Shown here piece by piece: positions 6,466 through 13,342 of a stretch of 16,326 nt of DNA (position 1 is its first letter; each line of letters begins with the position of its first letter). Made by a program: the position numbers and the translations under genes. The notes beneath the pieces were generated by a model that worked only from the letters and a program-made list of their open reading frames with translations, did no database searches and was not told the DNA's origin. The stretch is taken from positions 1 to 16,326 of the forward strand of contig CAYYJM010000136.1 of NCBI GenBank assembly GCA_964471755.1, given 5' to 3'. This DNA is from CAYYJM01 sp964471755. GTDB taxonomy: Bacteria; Planctomycetota; Planctomycetia; Gemmatales; Gemmataceae.

Positions 6466-8106
6466 TCACTCCTCGCCCACGTCGGCTGGCAGATAGACCG
6501 GCTCGGCCAGGCGAGCATGGCGGCTCAGGATCGCCACCACGGTGCGCAGACCGTCCAGGGCGGCGCTGATGATCCCCCCAGCATACCCTGCCCCCTCACC
6601 CACGGGATAGAGGCCAGCCACGCCGGGCGACTCGCGCGTCGTGTCATCGCGGATGATCCGCACGGGCGAACTGCCCCGCGCCTCTGGGCCGACGAGCGTC
6701 GCGTCGAGCAGGAACTTGCCGCCCCACTGCCGATCGAGCAGCGGCAGACCGTGCCGCAGTGCCTGCCGGACGATCTCCGGCACCAACTCGGCGACCGGAT
6801 ACGCCACCGTTCCGCGTGGATAACTGTTCGCTGGCACCTCGGTCGGCGTCCGCTCCGCCAGGAAGTCGCGGGCTCGCTGGATCGGACAGAGATACTCTCC
6901 CCGGCCGACCGCGAAGGCCAGCCGCTCGTAGTGCTGCTGAAGACGGACGCCGGCCAGCGGATCGGTGCCGAGAAACTCTTCCGGTGGAATGGTCACCACC
7001 AGGCCGCTGTTCGCGTACGGCGAATCGTGTCGGGACAGGCTCATGCCATTGGTACAGAACGCGCCAGGGTCCGAGACGCTCGGCATGATGTAGCCGCCGG
7101 CACACATGCAGAACGTGAACAGGTTGACCGGGCCGCGAGCGACCAGCTCGTAACTCGCCGCTCCGAGACGTTGCTCCAGCTTCTGACTTCCGTAGGTGTG
7201 CCGGTTGACGTTCTCCTGCGGCTGCTCAATCCGAACGCCCAGCTGAAACGGCTTCGGCGCAAGCGGGACGCCACGACGAAGGAGCATCTCGTAGGTATCG
7301 CGGGCGCTGTGGCCCGGAGCGAGGACGACGACCGACGCCGGCAGATGGCCCGACGACGTCTGCACGCCGACGATCTGGCCCTCGCGCACGTCGAGATCCT
7401 CGACCCGGCAGGAGAAACGCACCTCGCCGCCCATGCGTTCGATGCGCTGGCGCATCGCCTTGACGACGGCCGGCAGGCGATTGCTGCCGAGGTGCGGTCG
7501 GGCCTCGTACAGGACGCTCGGCTTGCCCTTGCACTCGGCGAAGAGCTGCAAGATGCGGTAGACGTCCGGCCCGGTGCCGCGATAGGTGAGTTTGCCATCG
7601 GAGAAGGTGCCGGCTCCTCCCTCGCCGAAGAGGTAGTTGCTCTCCGGATCATGCGGGCCGCCGGCGTCGAAGGCGCGGACGTCCTGGATGCGCTCGCGCA
7701 CCCGTCGGCCGCGTTCCAGCAGCAGAGGCCGATAGCCCTGCTCGGCCAGGAAGTAGGCCGCCGCCATGCCGGCGGGACCGGCACCGACGATGATCGGCCG
7801 CTGCTCCAGCGGCTGCGTTCCTGCCGGCGGGAACGCGAACGGCTGTTCCTCGAAGCGGTCGAGTCGCATCCCGGGCGGCAGTCGATTCCGGGCTCGGGTC
7901 AGAACGGCGTCCTCGTCGTCGAGAACCGCCTCGATGGAGTAGACGAATTGCAGCGCAGCCCGATCACGGGCATCGAGGCTCTTGCGCAGGATACGCCAGC
8001 GTCGTAGCTCGGCCGGTTTCAGGCCGAGCAGACGCGCCACCCGAGAGGGGAGTTCATCCTCGGGTGCGTCAATGGGTAGATGCAGATTGGCCAGTCGCAG
8101 CGACAT
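6466..8106 (-). CDS. FAD-dependent oxidoreductase, COG2509-type
   Basis: A predicted cytoplasmic flavoprotein dehydrogenase of the uncharacterised COG2509 group (546 residues, a normal length). An N-terminal domain (about 1-100), with the typical opening in which basic residues surround RRWRILRKSLDAR, precedes a Rossmann dinucleotide site IIVGAGPAGMAAA (105-117, GxGxxG). Further conserved segments are FGEGGAGTFSDGKL, GHSARDTYEML, a Cys-containing FTFCMCAGGY, and the C-terminal FAD-contact region LYPVGEGAGYAGGI. The substrate is not known for the family. The ATG at 8106 lacks a Shine-Dalgarno and sits 6 nt after a possible -10 box, so leaderless translation is possible. It lies 41 bp downstream of the Rrf2 regulator gene and 38 bp upstream of the WD40 gene. 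Confidence 0.88.
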   Translation of the reverse strand: MSLRLANLHLPIDAPEDELPSRVARLLGLKPAELRRWRILRKSLDARDRAALQFVYSIEAVLDDEDAVLTRARNRLPPGMRLDRFEEQPFAFPPAGTQPLEQRPIIVGAGPAGMAAAYFLAEQGYRPLLLERGRRVRERIQDVRAFDAGGPHDPESNYLFGEGGAGTFSDGKLTYRGTGPDVYRILQLFAECKGKPSVLYEARPHLGSNRLPAVVKAMRQRIERMGGEVRFSCRVEDLDVREGQIVGVQTSSGHLPASVVVLAPGHSARDTYEMLLRRGVPLAPKPFQLGVRIEQPQENVNRHTYGSQKLEQRLGAASYELVARGPVNLFTFCMCAGGYIMPSVSDPGAFCTNGMSLSRHDSPYANSGLVVTIPPEEFLGTDPLAGVRLQQHYERLAFAVGRGEYLCPIQRARDFLAERTPTEVPANSYPRGTVAYPVAELVPEIVRQALRHGLPLLDRQWGGKFLLDATLVGPEARGSSPVRIIRDDTTRESPGVAGLYPVGEGAGYAGGIISAALDGLRTVVAILSRHARLAEPVYLPADVGEE

Positions 8107-8112
8107 GGCTTC

Positions 8113-8141
8113 AGTCTACCGACTGGAACGAATTCAGACAA
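8113..8141 (-). promoter_or_regulatory. Possible internal promoter giving a leaderless FAD oxidoreductase mRNA
   Basis: On the minus strand TTGTCT (8141-8136) and TAGACT (8118-8113) are 17 bp apart. The -10 ends 6 nt before the ATG at 8106, so the predicted start site falls on or beside the start codon. This fits the absence of a ribosome-binding site, but each box matches only 4 of 6 consensus positions. Confidence 0.35.
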
Positions 8142-8147
8142 CCGGGT

Positions 8148-8618
8148 CTACTGGCCGGCCTGGCTATCCGCAGGAATAGAGCCGTTCCGGCCCGTCGCAT
8201 GCCCGTTCGTGCTGATCCGCAGCTTGGTGACCAGCTGCGACAGCCGGACGCGCGCGAACACCTTGGCGGCCTGCTCGGCGGCCTCCCGGCAGATATCATC
8301 CAGACGCGGAGTCAAGGGGGTGTCGTCCTCCTTGTACAGCGGCGGCGTCTCGCCCTCGATCGGTCCTTCGACCGCTTCGAGGATTTCCAGCAGCGTGATC
8401 TCGCTGGCTGGCCGGGCCAGCTGGTAGCCGCCTCGCGGCCCCTTGACCGAGTGAAGAAGGCCCGCCTCGACCAGGTGCTGTAACACCTTGAGCAGGAATC
8501 GCGCCGGAATCCCGCGGGCCTCCGCGATCGTGTGGGAAGCCAGAGGTTCGTCACTGCGTTGCGCAGCCAGATAGGCCGCGGCATGCAAGGCGTAGTTAGC
8601 GGCACGGCTTAGTTTCAT
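8148..8618 (-). CDS. Rrf2-family transcriptional regulator without the Fe-S cysteine triad
   Basis: A DNA-binding regulator of the Rrf2 family (156 residues), whose members often respond to redox, nitric oxide, iron-sulfur status or cysteine. The winged helix covers about residues 1-66: MKLSRAANYALHA, the recognition helix IPARFLLKVLQHLVEAG, and the wing KGPRGGYQLAR. ITLLEILEAVEGPI is also typical. Fe-S members such as IscR and NsrR have three clustered cysteines near residues 90-110. Here only Cys110 is present, so a [2Fe-2S] cluster of that type is unlikely. The ATG at 8618 has an ideal GGAGG 8 nt upstream; the open frame beyond it runs through a repeat and is not coding. It heads the gene line leading to the FAD oxidoreductase, so it may control that gene and itself. 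Confidence 0.9.
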   Translation of the reverse strand: MKLSRAANYALHAAAYLAAQRSDEPLASHTIAEARGIPARFLLKVLQHLVEAGLLHSVKGPRGGYQLARPASEITLLEILEAVEGPIEGETPPLYKEDDTPLTPRLDDICREAAEQAAKVFARVRLSQLVTKLRISTNGHATGRNGSIPADSQAGQ

Positions 8619-8677
8619 GACCGACCTCCGATCCCGATCTTCGGGACGTCTTCCTCTGAACCTCAGCCACAGATCCC

Positions 8678-8692
8678 CTACCTCACTGGTAG
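8678..8692. promoter_or_regulatory. Candidate operator upstream of the Rrf2 gene
   Basis: CTACC-TCACT-GGTAG is a perfect 5-bp inverted repeat with a 5-bp spacer. It is centred 67 bp upstream of the Rrf2 start codon, a place where autoregulatory sites are common. It is too short to be convincing alone. Confidence 0.3.
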
Positions 8693-8755
8693 ACAGCCGT
8701 ACGGACGAATTCCACCCGGACCCGATGAGTATCCGGGAGAAGACCGCGTCGGGTG

Positions 8756-8910
8756 AGAGACTACACGGAAAGCGGCTCCCTCGCCCCCGGTACTCCGGGG
8801 GAGAGGGTTGGGGTGAGGGGGAATGCCTACGAAACCAGCGAAAACGAAGACCCCTCACCCCAACCCCTCTCCCCGGAGTACCGGGGCGAGGGGCTTTCCG
8901 TGCAGCCTCT
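8756..8910. repeat. Large inverted repeat with about 60-bp arms
   Basis: The left arm (8756-8820) and right arm (8851-8910) are nearly perfect reverse complements, separated by a 30-nt loop. The outer part pairs AGAGACTACACGG with CCGTGCAGCCTCT with two mismatches, then GGAAAG with CTTTCC. The inner part pairs GAGAGGGTTGGGGTGAGGGG with CCCCTCACCCCAACCCCTCT with one mismatch. Each arm also contains its own small palindrome around CCGGTACTCCGG. From memory, CCCTCACCCCAACCC-type sequence recurs in many bacterial genomes, so this is probably a mobile, non-coding, MITE-like or palindromic repeat rather than a terminator; there is no U-tract. Confidence 0.85.
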
Positions 8911-9023
8911 GACATACCGATGAGAGCGCGAGCGAGACGAGCCGTGACAACGATAGGGAAGCGAGCCACACACGGCAATGACCGTGGGGAGGTTTTTTCG
9001 GAGGCGAATGTCTAATTCGGCCG

Positions 9024-10397
9024 TTACTGGGTCACCACGTCGCCCGCCTTGAAGCGGACGCCGATCACTGTCGTGGACGGGATGAGTTCGGTGCGATGCG
9101 GCACCTTGACGGGGCCCTGGCGAAGATGGACCCGCCAGAGCAGTTCGCCGGGATACTTCAGAACCTTATCGACGAGCTGCTCGTTGTCGCCGTCGGTCGC
9201 GGTGAAGCTTTCCACGGTCTGGCCCGGATCGAGGTAGGCCGGCAGATCGCCTCGCCCTTCCATCCACATGCGGTAGAAGTCCTTCAACGATGCCGGCCGT
9301 TTCAGGGGCACCCATTTGGCCGTGCCGCCGAAGTAAGTGTCCTTGCCAGCGACCAGGACGGTGAACGGCTTGTAATTGAGTGGCGGCACCTTGTCCACCG
9401 GGATGCCGTTCCATTTCCGATCGAAGGCATTGTCCATCGGAGCGAAGGAGTATTCGTCGGACAGGTTCCGCAGTTGGAGCCGCAGGATCAGCGAGTCGTA
9501 CGGAGCCGGCTCGGCGTTGAAGCTGGCGACCTTGATCGCCACCTTGCCGCGTTCGACACGAACCGGCGTCACCTCCAGGTTGCCGACGATGACCTTCTCG
9601 CCCAGATGGATCGTGTGACCGTACGGCAACTCGGCCAGGGCCTGTGACGAGGCGGGTTTCCAGGTTGCCACGGTCTTCTTCTTCGCTCCGGGGGCGTCGC
9701 CGTGGATGTCCGGCATCGACTCCAGCGGGTTGGCGACCGAGCTGCGCACGGCCTCCATGCGGTTCCAGAGGTAGAAGATCAGACCCGTGGCCAGGACGGA
9801 GTAGGAGATCAGCGGGATCATCAGCAGCAGGAGCCAGTTCAGTTCAGGCCCCTTGCGGCGACGTGCGGGCTGTTCGCCGGCCGGTTCGGCCTCCGTCGTG
9901 GGGGACCAGCCGGCAGCCTGCCGTGGCTCCTCGACGACGGGGCTTTCCGCCTGTGTCGCTGCCCAGTTCACCTGCTGCGAGAGGGGCATCGGCTCAGGTT
10001 GCTCCTCGGCAGGCTGGAGGACTGGAACCGATTCAAAGACGGGCTGGGGCTCGGGTTGAGGCGAATACTCCGGGGAAGGTGCCAGCGTTGGGGCCGGTTC
10101 GTCGAACAGATCGTCGCCACTTCTCTCGGTGAAGATCGACTCATGCTCGGTGTCGATCGACAACGAGGGCAGCGGTGCAGGGGGTGTCGGCGTCGGAGGC
10201 GAGATCGACTCCAGCGGCACCGACGGGACCAGCTCGACTTCGGGCGTCGGGGCCGGCTCGGGCATCGGCGTCGGCGTCGGTGTCGGTGCCAGGACGACCT
10301 GCTTGCACGTCGGGCACTGCACCTGCTGACCCAGATACTGGTTGGCGACGGCCATCAGGTTCCCACATTGGCCACAGCGGAAGGTCGGCGTCTGCAT
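9024..10397 (-). CDS. Zinc-ribbon, proline-rich, single-pass membrane protein
   Basis: An uncharacterised 457-residue protein of planctomycete style. A zinc ribbon opens the protein (Cys8, Cys11, Cys28, Cys31 in FRCGQCG and QCPTCK). A long low-complexity Pro/Glu/Thr linker follows (about 38-180; the TPTP stretch is encoded by short hexamer-like repeats near 10260-10290). A basic patch (ARRRKG) leads into one transmembrane helix (about 188-210). The remaining 245 residues are an unrecognised, probably beta-rich domain that should lie on the other side of the membrane. The ATG at 10397 was chosen because AGGTGG lies 6 nt upstream; a TTG at 10430 would overlap the bioD stop. It is 29 bp downstream of bioD, so it is likely in the same transcript. 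No function is assigned. Confidence 0.82.
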   Translation of the reverse strand: MQTPTFRCGQCGNLMAVANQYLGQQVQCPTCKQVVLAPTPTPTPMPEPAPTPEVELVPSVPLESISPPTPTPPAPLPSLSIDTEHESIFTERSGDDLFDEPAPTLAPSPEYSPQPEPQPVFESVPVLQPAEEQPEPMPLSQQVNWAATQAESPVVEEPRQAAGWSPTTEAEPAGEQPARRRKGPELNWLLLLMIPLISYSVLATGLIFYLWNRMEAVRSSVANPLESMPDIHGDAPGAKKKTVATWKPASSQALAELPYGHTIHLGEKVIVGNLEVTPVRVERGKVAIKVASFNAEPAPYDSLILRLQLRNLSDEYSFAPMDNAFDRKWNGIPVDKVPPLNYKPFTVLVAGKDTYFGGTAKWVPLKRPASLKDFYRMWMEGRGDLPAYLDPGQTVESFTATDGDNEQLVDKVLKYPGELLWRVHLRQGPVKVPHRTELIPSTTVIGVRFKAGDVVTQ

Positions 10398-10426
10398 GAA
10401 GCGCCCACCTGTTCGCAAGAGCCCAC

Positions 10427-11098
10427 TCAACCGAAGATCGTACGCAGCAGGGCCGGAATCTCGGTGCCGACCAGGGTCTCCACCAGCTGCTCCGGTTCGG
10501 GCGGATCCCGAAAGGGTAGCACACCCAGGACCGGGACGCCGAGTCGGCGTAGTTCCTCCGGGGCGGTCGCCTCGGCCAGCGACGTGGGCGGCTGGGTTTC
10601 CGTCACCAGAACGCCGACCACGACGAGGCCACGTCGTCGCGCTGCCTCGACTGTCAGCAGCGTGTGGTTCAGCGTCCCGAGTCCGCGTCGGGCGACGATC
10701 AGGACCGGATAGCCCAGGGCGGCGATCAGGTCGGCGATCACCGCGTCTTCCGTCAATGGACAGAGCAGGCCGCCCACTCCTTCGACGAGCAAGCCGTCTG
10801 TTCGTTCCCGATCCCGGACCCAGGCGACGATCTCATCGAGATTGAGGGAGCGTCCCTCTGCGCGGGCGGCCACGGGCGGAGCGGCCGGCTCGCGGAACGA
10901 CCAGCCGGTCACCTCCTCGGCCGGCCAGCCGGTGGCTGTGGCAAGGAAGAGGGTATCCTCTCCCGGAACGCCGCCGCTGGCCACGGGCTTGAGGGCCCGC
11001 ACCTTCCGCCCCATCCGGCGAAGGAAGATCGCCAGGGTGGCCGTCGTCACCGTCTTGCCGGCGGCGGTATCGGTCGCCGTCACAAATAGCCCAGGCAT
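10427..11098 (-). CDS. bioD: Dethiobiotin synthetase BioD
   Basis: ATP-dependent carboxylase that closes the ureido ring of dethiobiotin from 7,8-diaminopelargonate and CO2, the step after BioA. The 223-residue protein shows the N-terminal P-loop FVTATDTAAGKT (residues 5-16), LKPVASGG (36-43) and VEGVGGLLCPL near residue 105, all at the expected positions and at the usual length. The first glycine of the P-loop (normally TGTDT..GKT) is alanine here. The ATG at 11098 has AAGGA directly upstream. It lies 6 bp after bioA, a clear operon pair. bioF, bioB and bioC are not in the window. Confidence 0.93.
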   Translation of the reverse strand: MPGLFVTATDTAAGKTVTTATLAIFLRRMGRKVRALKPVASGGVPGEDTLFLATATGWPAEEVTGWSFREPAAPPVAARAEGRSLNLDEIVAWVRDRERTDGLLVEGVGGLLCPLTEDAVIADLIAALGYPVLIVARRGLGTLNHTLLTVEAARRRGLVVVGVLVTETQPPTSLAEATAPEELRRLGVPVLGVLPFRDPPEPEQLVETLVGTEIPALLRTIFG

Positions 11099-11104
11099 CG
11101 TTCC

Positions 11105-12463
11105 TTACTCAACAGTCATCAAGGAATTGTAAAGCACGTCCATGAGTCGGTCCAGCAGAGAACCGTCGATCGCCAGGGGCGGCATGACGACGACGACGTC
11201 TCCTAACGGTCGTATCAGTACGCCCTGCGAGCGGGCCGCATCACAGACCCGTTTGCCCATCCGCAGGCCCGGCGGGAAGCGTTCCCGCGTCGTCCGATCG
11301 TGGACCAGCTCGATGCCGGCGATCAGGCCGCGCTGGCGGACCTCGCCGACGATCGGCAACGTCGCGATCCGGTCCAGGTGCTGGCGCAGCCGGTCGATTT
11401 TCGGCCCCAGCGCGGCGAGGCCATCGGGCCTCTGGAGTTTCTCCAGCGTGGCCAGGGCGACGGCCGCTCCGAGCGGGTTGCCGGTGTAGGTGTGGCCGTG
11501 ATAGAACGTCCGCCCCTGGTCGGCCGGGCCGAGAAAGCCGGCGAACACCGCCTCGGTCGTCAGCGTCGCCGCCAGCGGCAGATAGCCGCCGGTCAGCCCC
11601 TTGGCCAGGCAGAGGAAGTCAGGGACGACATCCTCCTGCTGGCAGGCGAACAGGGTGCCGGTTCGACCACAGCCGACGGCGACCTCGTCGAGGATGAGCA
11701 GCACGCCACACTCGCGGGTCACGTCGCGGACCCGGCGGAGGAAGCCGGCCGGGGCGGTGATCATGCCGGCCGCTCCCTGCACGAGTGGTTCCATCACGAC
11801 GGCGGCGAGGTCGTCGGCGTTCGCGCGAATCTGCCGTTCGAGCTGAGCGAGACACGCCCGTTCGCACGTCTCGCGCCGCAGACCGAGCGGGCAGCGGTAA
11901 CAGTAGGGACTGTCGGCCCGGAGGACGGGAAAGGTGAGGCCGCGAAAGCGGTCGTGGAACAGGCCGAGATCGCCGATGCTGACGTCGCCGAGGGTGTCGC
12001 CGTGGTACGCGCCGTGCAGAGCGAGGAAGCGGCGCTTCCGGGGTCGGGGCGGATCGGTCTGCTGCCAGAACTGATAGGCCATCTTCAGGGCGACCTCGAC
12101 GGCGGTCGCTCCGTTGTCGGAGAAGAAGACGCGCGTCAGGCCCGGCGGCGCGACCTCGACCAGCTTGCGGGCGAGCTGGATGGCCGGCACGTTGCTCTGG
12201 CCCAGGAGCGTGCAGTGAGCGATTTTTTCGAGCTGCCCGCGGATGGCGGCGTCGAGTTCGGGCACCTGATGGCCGAAGACGTTGCACCAGAGCGAGGAGA
12301 CGCCGTCGAGATACTCGTTGCCGTCGAGATCGACGAGAAAGCAGCCGTGGGCGCGGTCGATGATCAACGGCCGACCAGCGACGTGGTCGAGCATCGGCGT
12401 GAACGGATGCCAGAGGTGATCGCGGTCCCAGCGTTCCAGGTCGTCGCGGCTCGGCTCGGCCAT
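11105..12463 (-). CDS. bioA: Adenosylmethionine-8-amino-7-oxononanoate aminotransferase BioA
   Basis: PLP-dependent class III aminotransferase making 7,8-diaminopelargonate from 8-amino-7-oxononanoate with S-adenosylmethionine as amino donor. The 452-residue protein starts with the BioA-typical LWHPFTPM (17-24), followed by SLWCNVFGH, HGAYHGDTLG (150-159), the cofactor aspartate 259 in LILDEVAVGCGRTG and the Schiff-base lysine 288 in CLAKGLTGGYLP. A cysteine-rich insert (CYRC at 188-191, then C200 and C204) resembles one I associate with BioA of some other deep lineages and might bind metal. The ATG at 12463 has AAGGGG about 4 nt upstream. It is the first gene of the bioA-bioD-zinc-ribbon unit and is divergent from the DUF1559 gene across 98 bp. 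Confidence 0.94.
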   Translation of the reverse strand: MAEPSRDDLERWDRDHLWHPFTPMLDHVAGRPLIIDRAHGCFLVDLDGNEYLDGVSSLWCNVFGHQVPELDAAIRGQLEKIAHCTLLGQSNVPAIQLARKLVEVAPPGLTRVFFSDNGATAVEVALKMAYQFWQQTDPPRPRKRRFLALHGAYHGDTLGDVSIGDLGLFHDRFRGLTFPVLRADSPYCYRCPLGLRRETCERACLAQLERQIRANADDLAAVVMEPLVQGAAGMITAPAGFLRRVRDVTRECGVLLILDEVAVGCGRTGTLFACQQEDVVPDFLCLAKGLTGGYLPLAATLTTEAVFAGFLGPADQGRTFYHGHTYTGNPLGAAVALATLEKLQRPDGLAALGPKIDRLRQHLDRIATLPIVGEVRQRGLIAGIELVHDRTTRERFPPGLRMGKRVCDAARSQGVLIRPLGDVVVVMPPLAIDGSLLDRLMDVLYNSLMTVE

Positions 12464-12561
12464 TTTCCCCTTCTCACGGCGGCGTTCGTCGTGTTCAATC
12501 GGTGTTGGATGTAGCCGTCGGCCGCCGGCGGCTCACTGCCCCCCTGGAAGGAGTCTCTCTC

Positions 12562-13296
12562 ATGCTACGTCGAACGGCCCGTTCGGGCATCACGTTGATG
12601 CAACTCCTGATCGTTCTGATCGTCCTCGCTCTCCTGATCGCCCTGCTGTTGCCAGCCATCCAGCGTGTCCGCGAATCAGCCTCGTATCTCCGCAGTCAGA
12701 ACAACCTCAAGCAGTTAGGCATCTCCATCCACGCCTACCACGACACGTTCCAGCGGCTGCCGTCGAGCGTCGGCCGGTTCAACGAGATCAACGCGACGTT
12801 CTTCTTCGGCATCCTGCCGTTCGTGGAGCAGGAGAACGTCTACCGCCAGAAGAAGACGGACGTGCCCATTCTGGTCTACCAGGCCGACAGCCGCGACCCC
12901 TCGGCCGACAAGACGGAACCGCTGACCAGCTACGCGACGAACTTCTCCGTCCTGGGCGACGGCAAGAAGCCACTCACCCTGATCAACATCCGGAAGGGCA
13001 CCTCGAACACGATCGCGTTGATGGAGCGATACGCCGTCGTCGGCGGCAAGGATCGGCACCTGTGGGGCGACCCGAAGCCTGGCGTGACCTACCTGGAGGG
13101 AACGCAGTCGAGCGTCGAGTTCGACGTGCCACCGGCCCGGGCGAAGAACACGACCGCTCACGGCATGGCACTCCAGCGCTGTGCCGTGTGTCTGTTCGAT
13201 GGTTCCATCCGGACGATCACGCCGGCCATGAAGCCGGCGACGTTCCAGTGGGCCTGTTCGCCGGACAGCGACAAGGCAGCCCCGGCGGACTGGTGA
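12562..13296 (+). CDS. DUF1559-type pilin-like protein, short and divergent
   Basis: A planctomycete surface or secretion-associated protein with a type IV pilin-like N-terminus (244 residues; many family members exceed 300). The N-terminal segment SGITLMQLLIVLIVLALLI is a prepilin peptidase signal with a helix running to LLPAIQRVRESA, followed by the family motif NNLKQLGISIHAYHD. The usual glutamate at mature position 5 (GFTLIELL) is replaced by glutamine (GITLMQLL). The C-terminal H-X9-DG motif is also altered: from the HGMALQ histidine to LFDGSIR the gap is 12 residues. GGAAGGAG lies 8 nt before the ATG at 12562. It is followed 46 bp later by a secreted hydrolase gene on the same strand. 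The specific role is unknown. Confidence 0.85.
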   Translation: MLRRTARSGITLMQLLIVLIVLALLIALLLPAIQRVRESASYLRSQNNLKQLGISIHAYHDTFQRLPSSVGRFNEINATFFFGILPFVEQENVYRQKKTDVPILVYQADSRDPSADKTEPLTSYATNFSVLGDGKKPLTLINIRKGTSNTIALMERYAVVGGKDRHLWGDPKPGVTYLEGTQSSVEFDVPPARAKNTTAHGMALQRCAVCLFDGSIRTITPAMKPATFQWACSPDSDKAAPADW

Positions 13297-13342
13297 GCCC
13301 CGCTACCGAGGACACCATCCACACCCGGTGGGAGAACCATGC

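Larger units (their letters stand above)
8619..9023. other. 405-bp intergenic region with regulatory palindrome and large inverted repeat
   Basis: No credible gene is present. From the Rrf2 side it holds the ribosome-binding site, a short palindrome (8678-8692), a 155-bp inverted repeat (8756-8910) and about 110 bp of unassigned sequence before the stop codon of the zinc-ribbon gene at 9024. No clear terminator was found for that gene. Confidence 0.7.

Noticed and set aside
6226..8007. 593-codon open frame on the plus strand, longer than the gene opposite
   Set aside because: The opposite strand encodes a full FAD oxidoreductase with GxGxxG and C-terminal FAD motifs; this frame is Arg/His/Gln-rich without domains and is a shadow.
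8619..8978. N-terminal extension of the Rrf2 frame
   Set aside because: It would translate the inverted repeat; the ATG at 8618 has GGAGG and matches the family N-terminus.
10255..10295. Short tandem repeat array of GTCGGC-like units
   Set aside because: It encodes the Thr-Pro linker of the zinc-ribbon protein; it is degenerate and too short to be a separate repeat or CRISPR feature.
11300..12514. 404-codon open frame on the plus strand
   Set aside because: It is antisense to bioA, which has all catalytic motifs.
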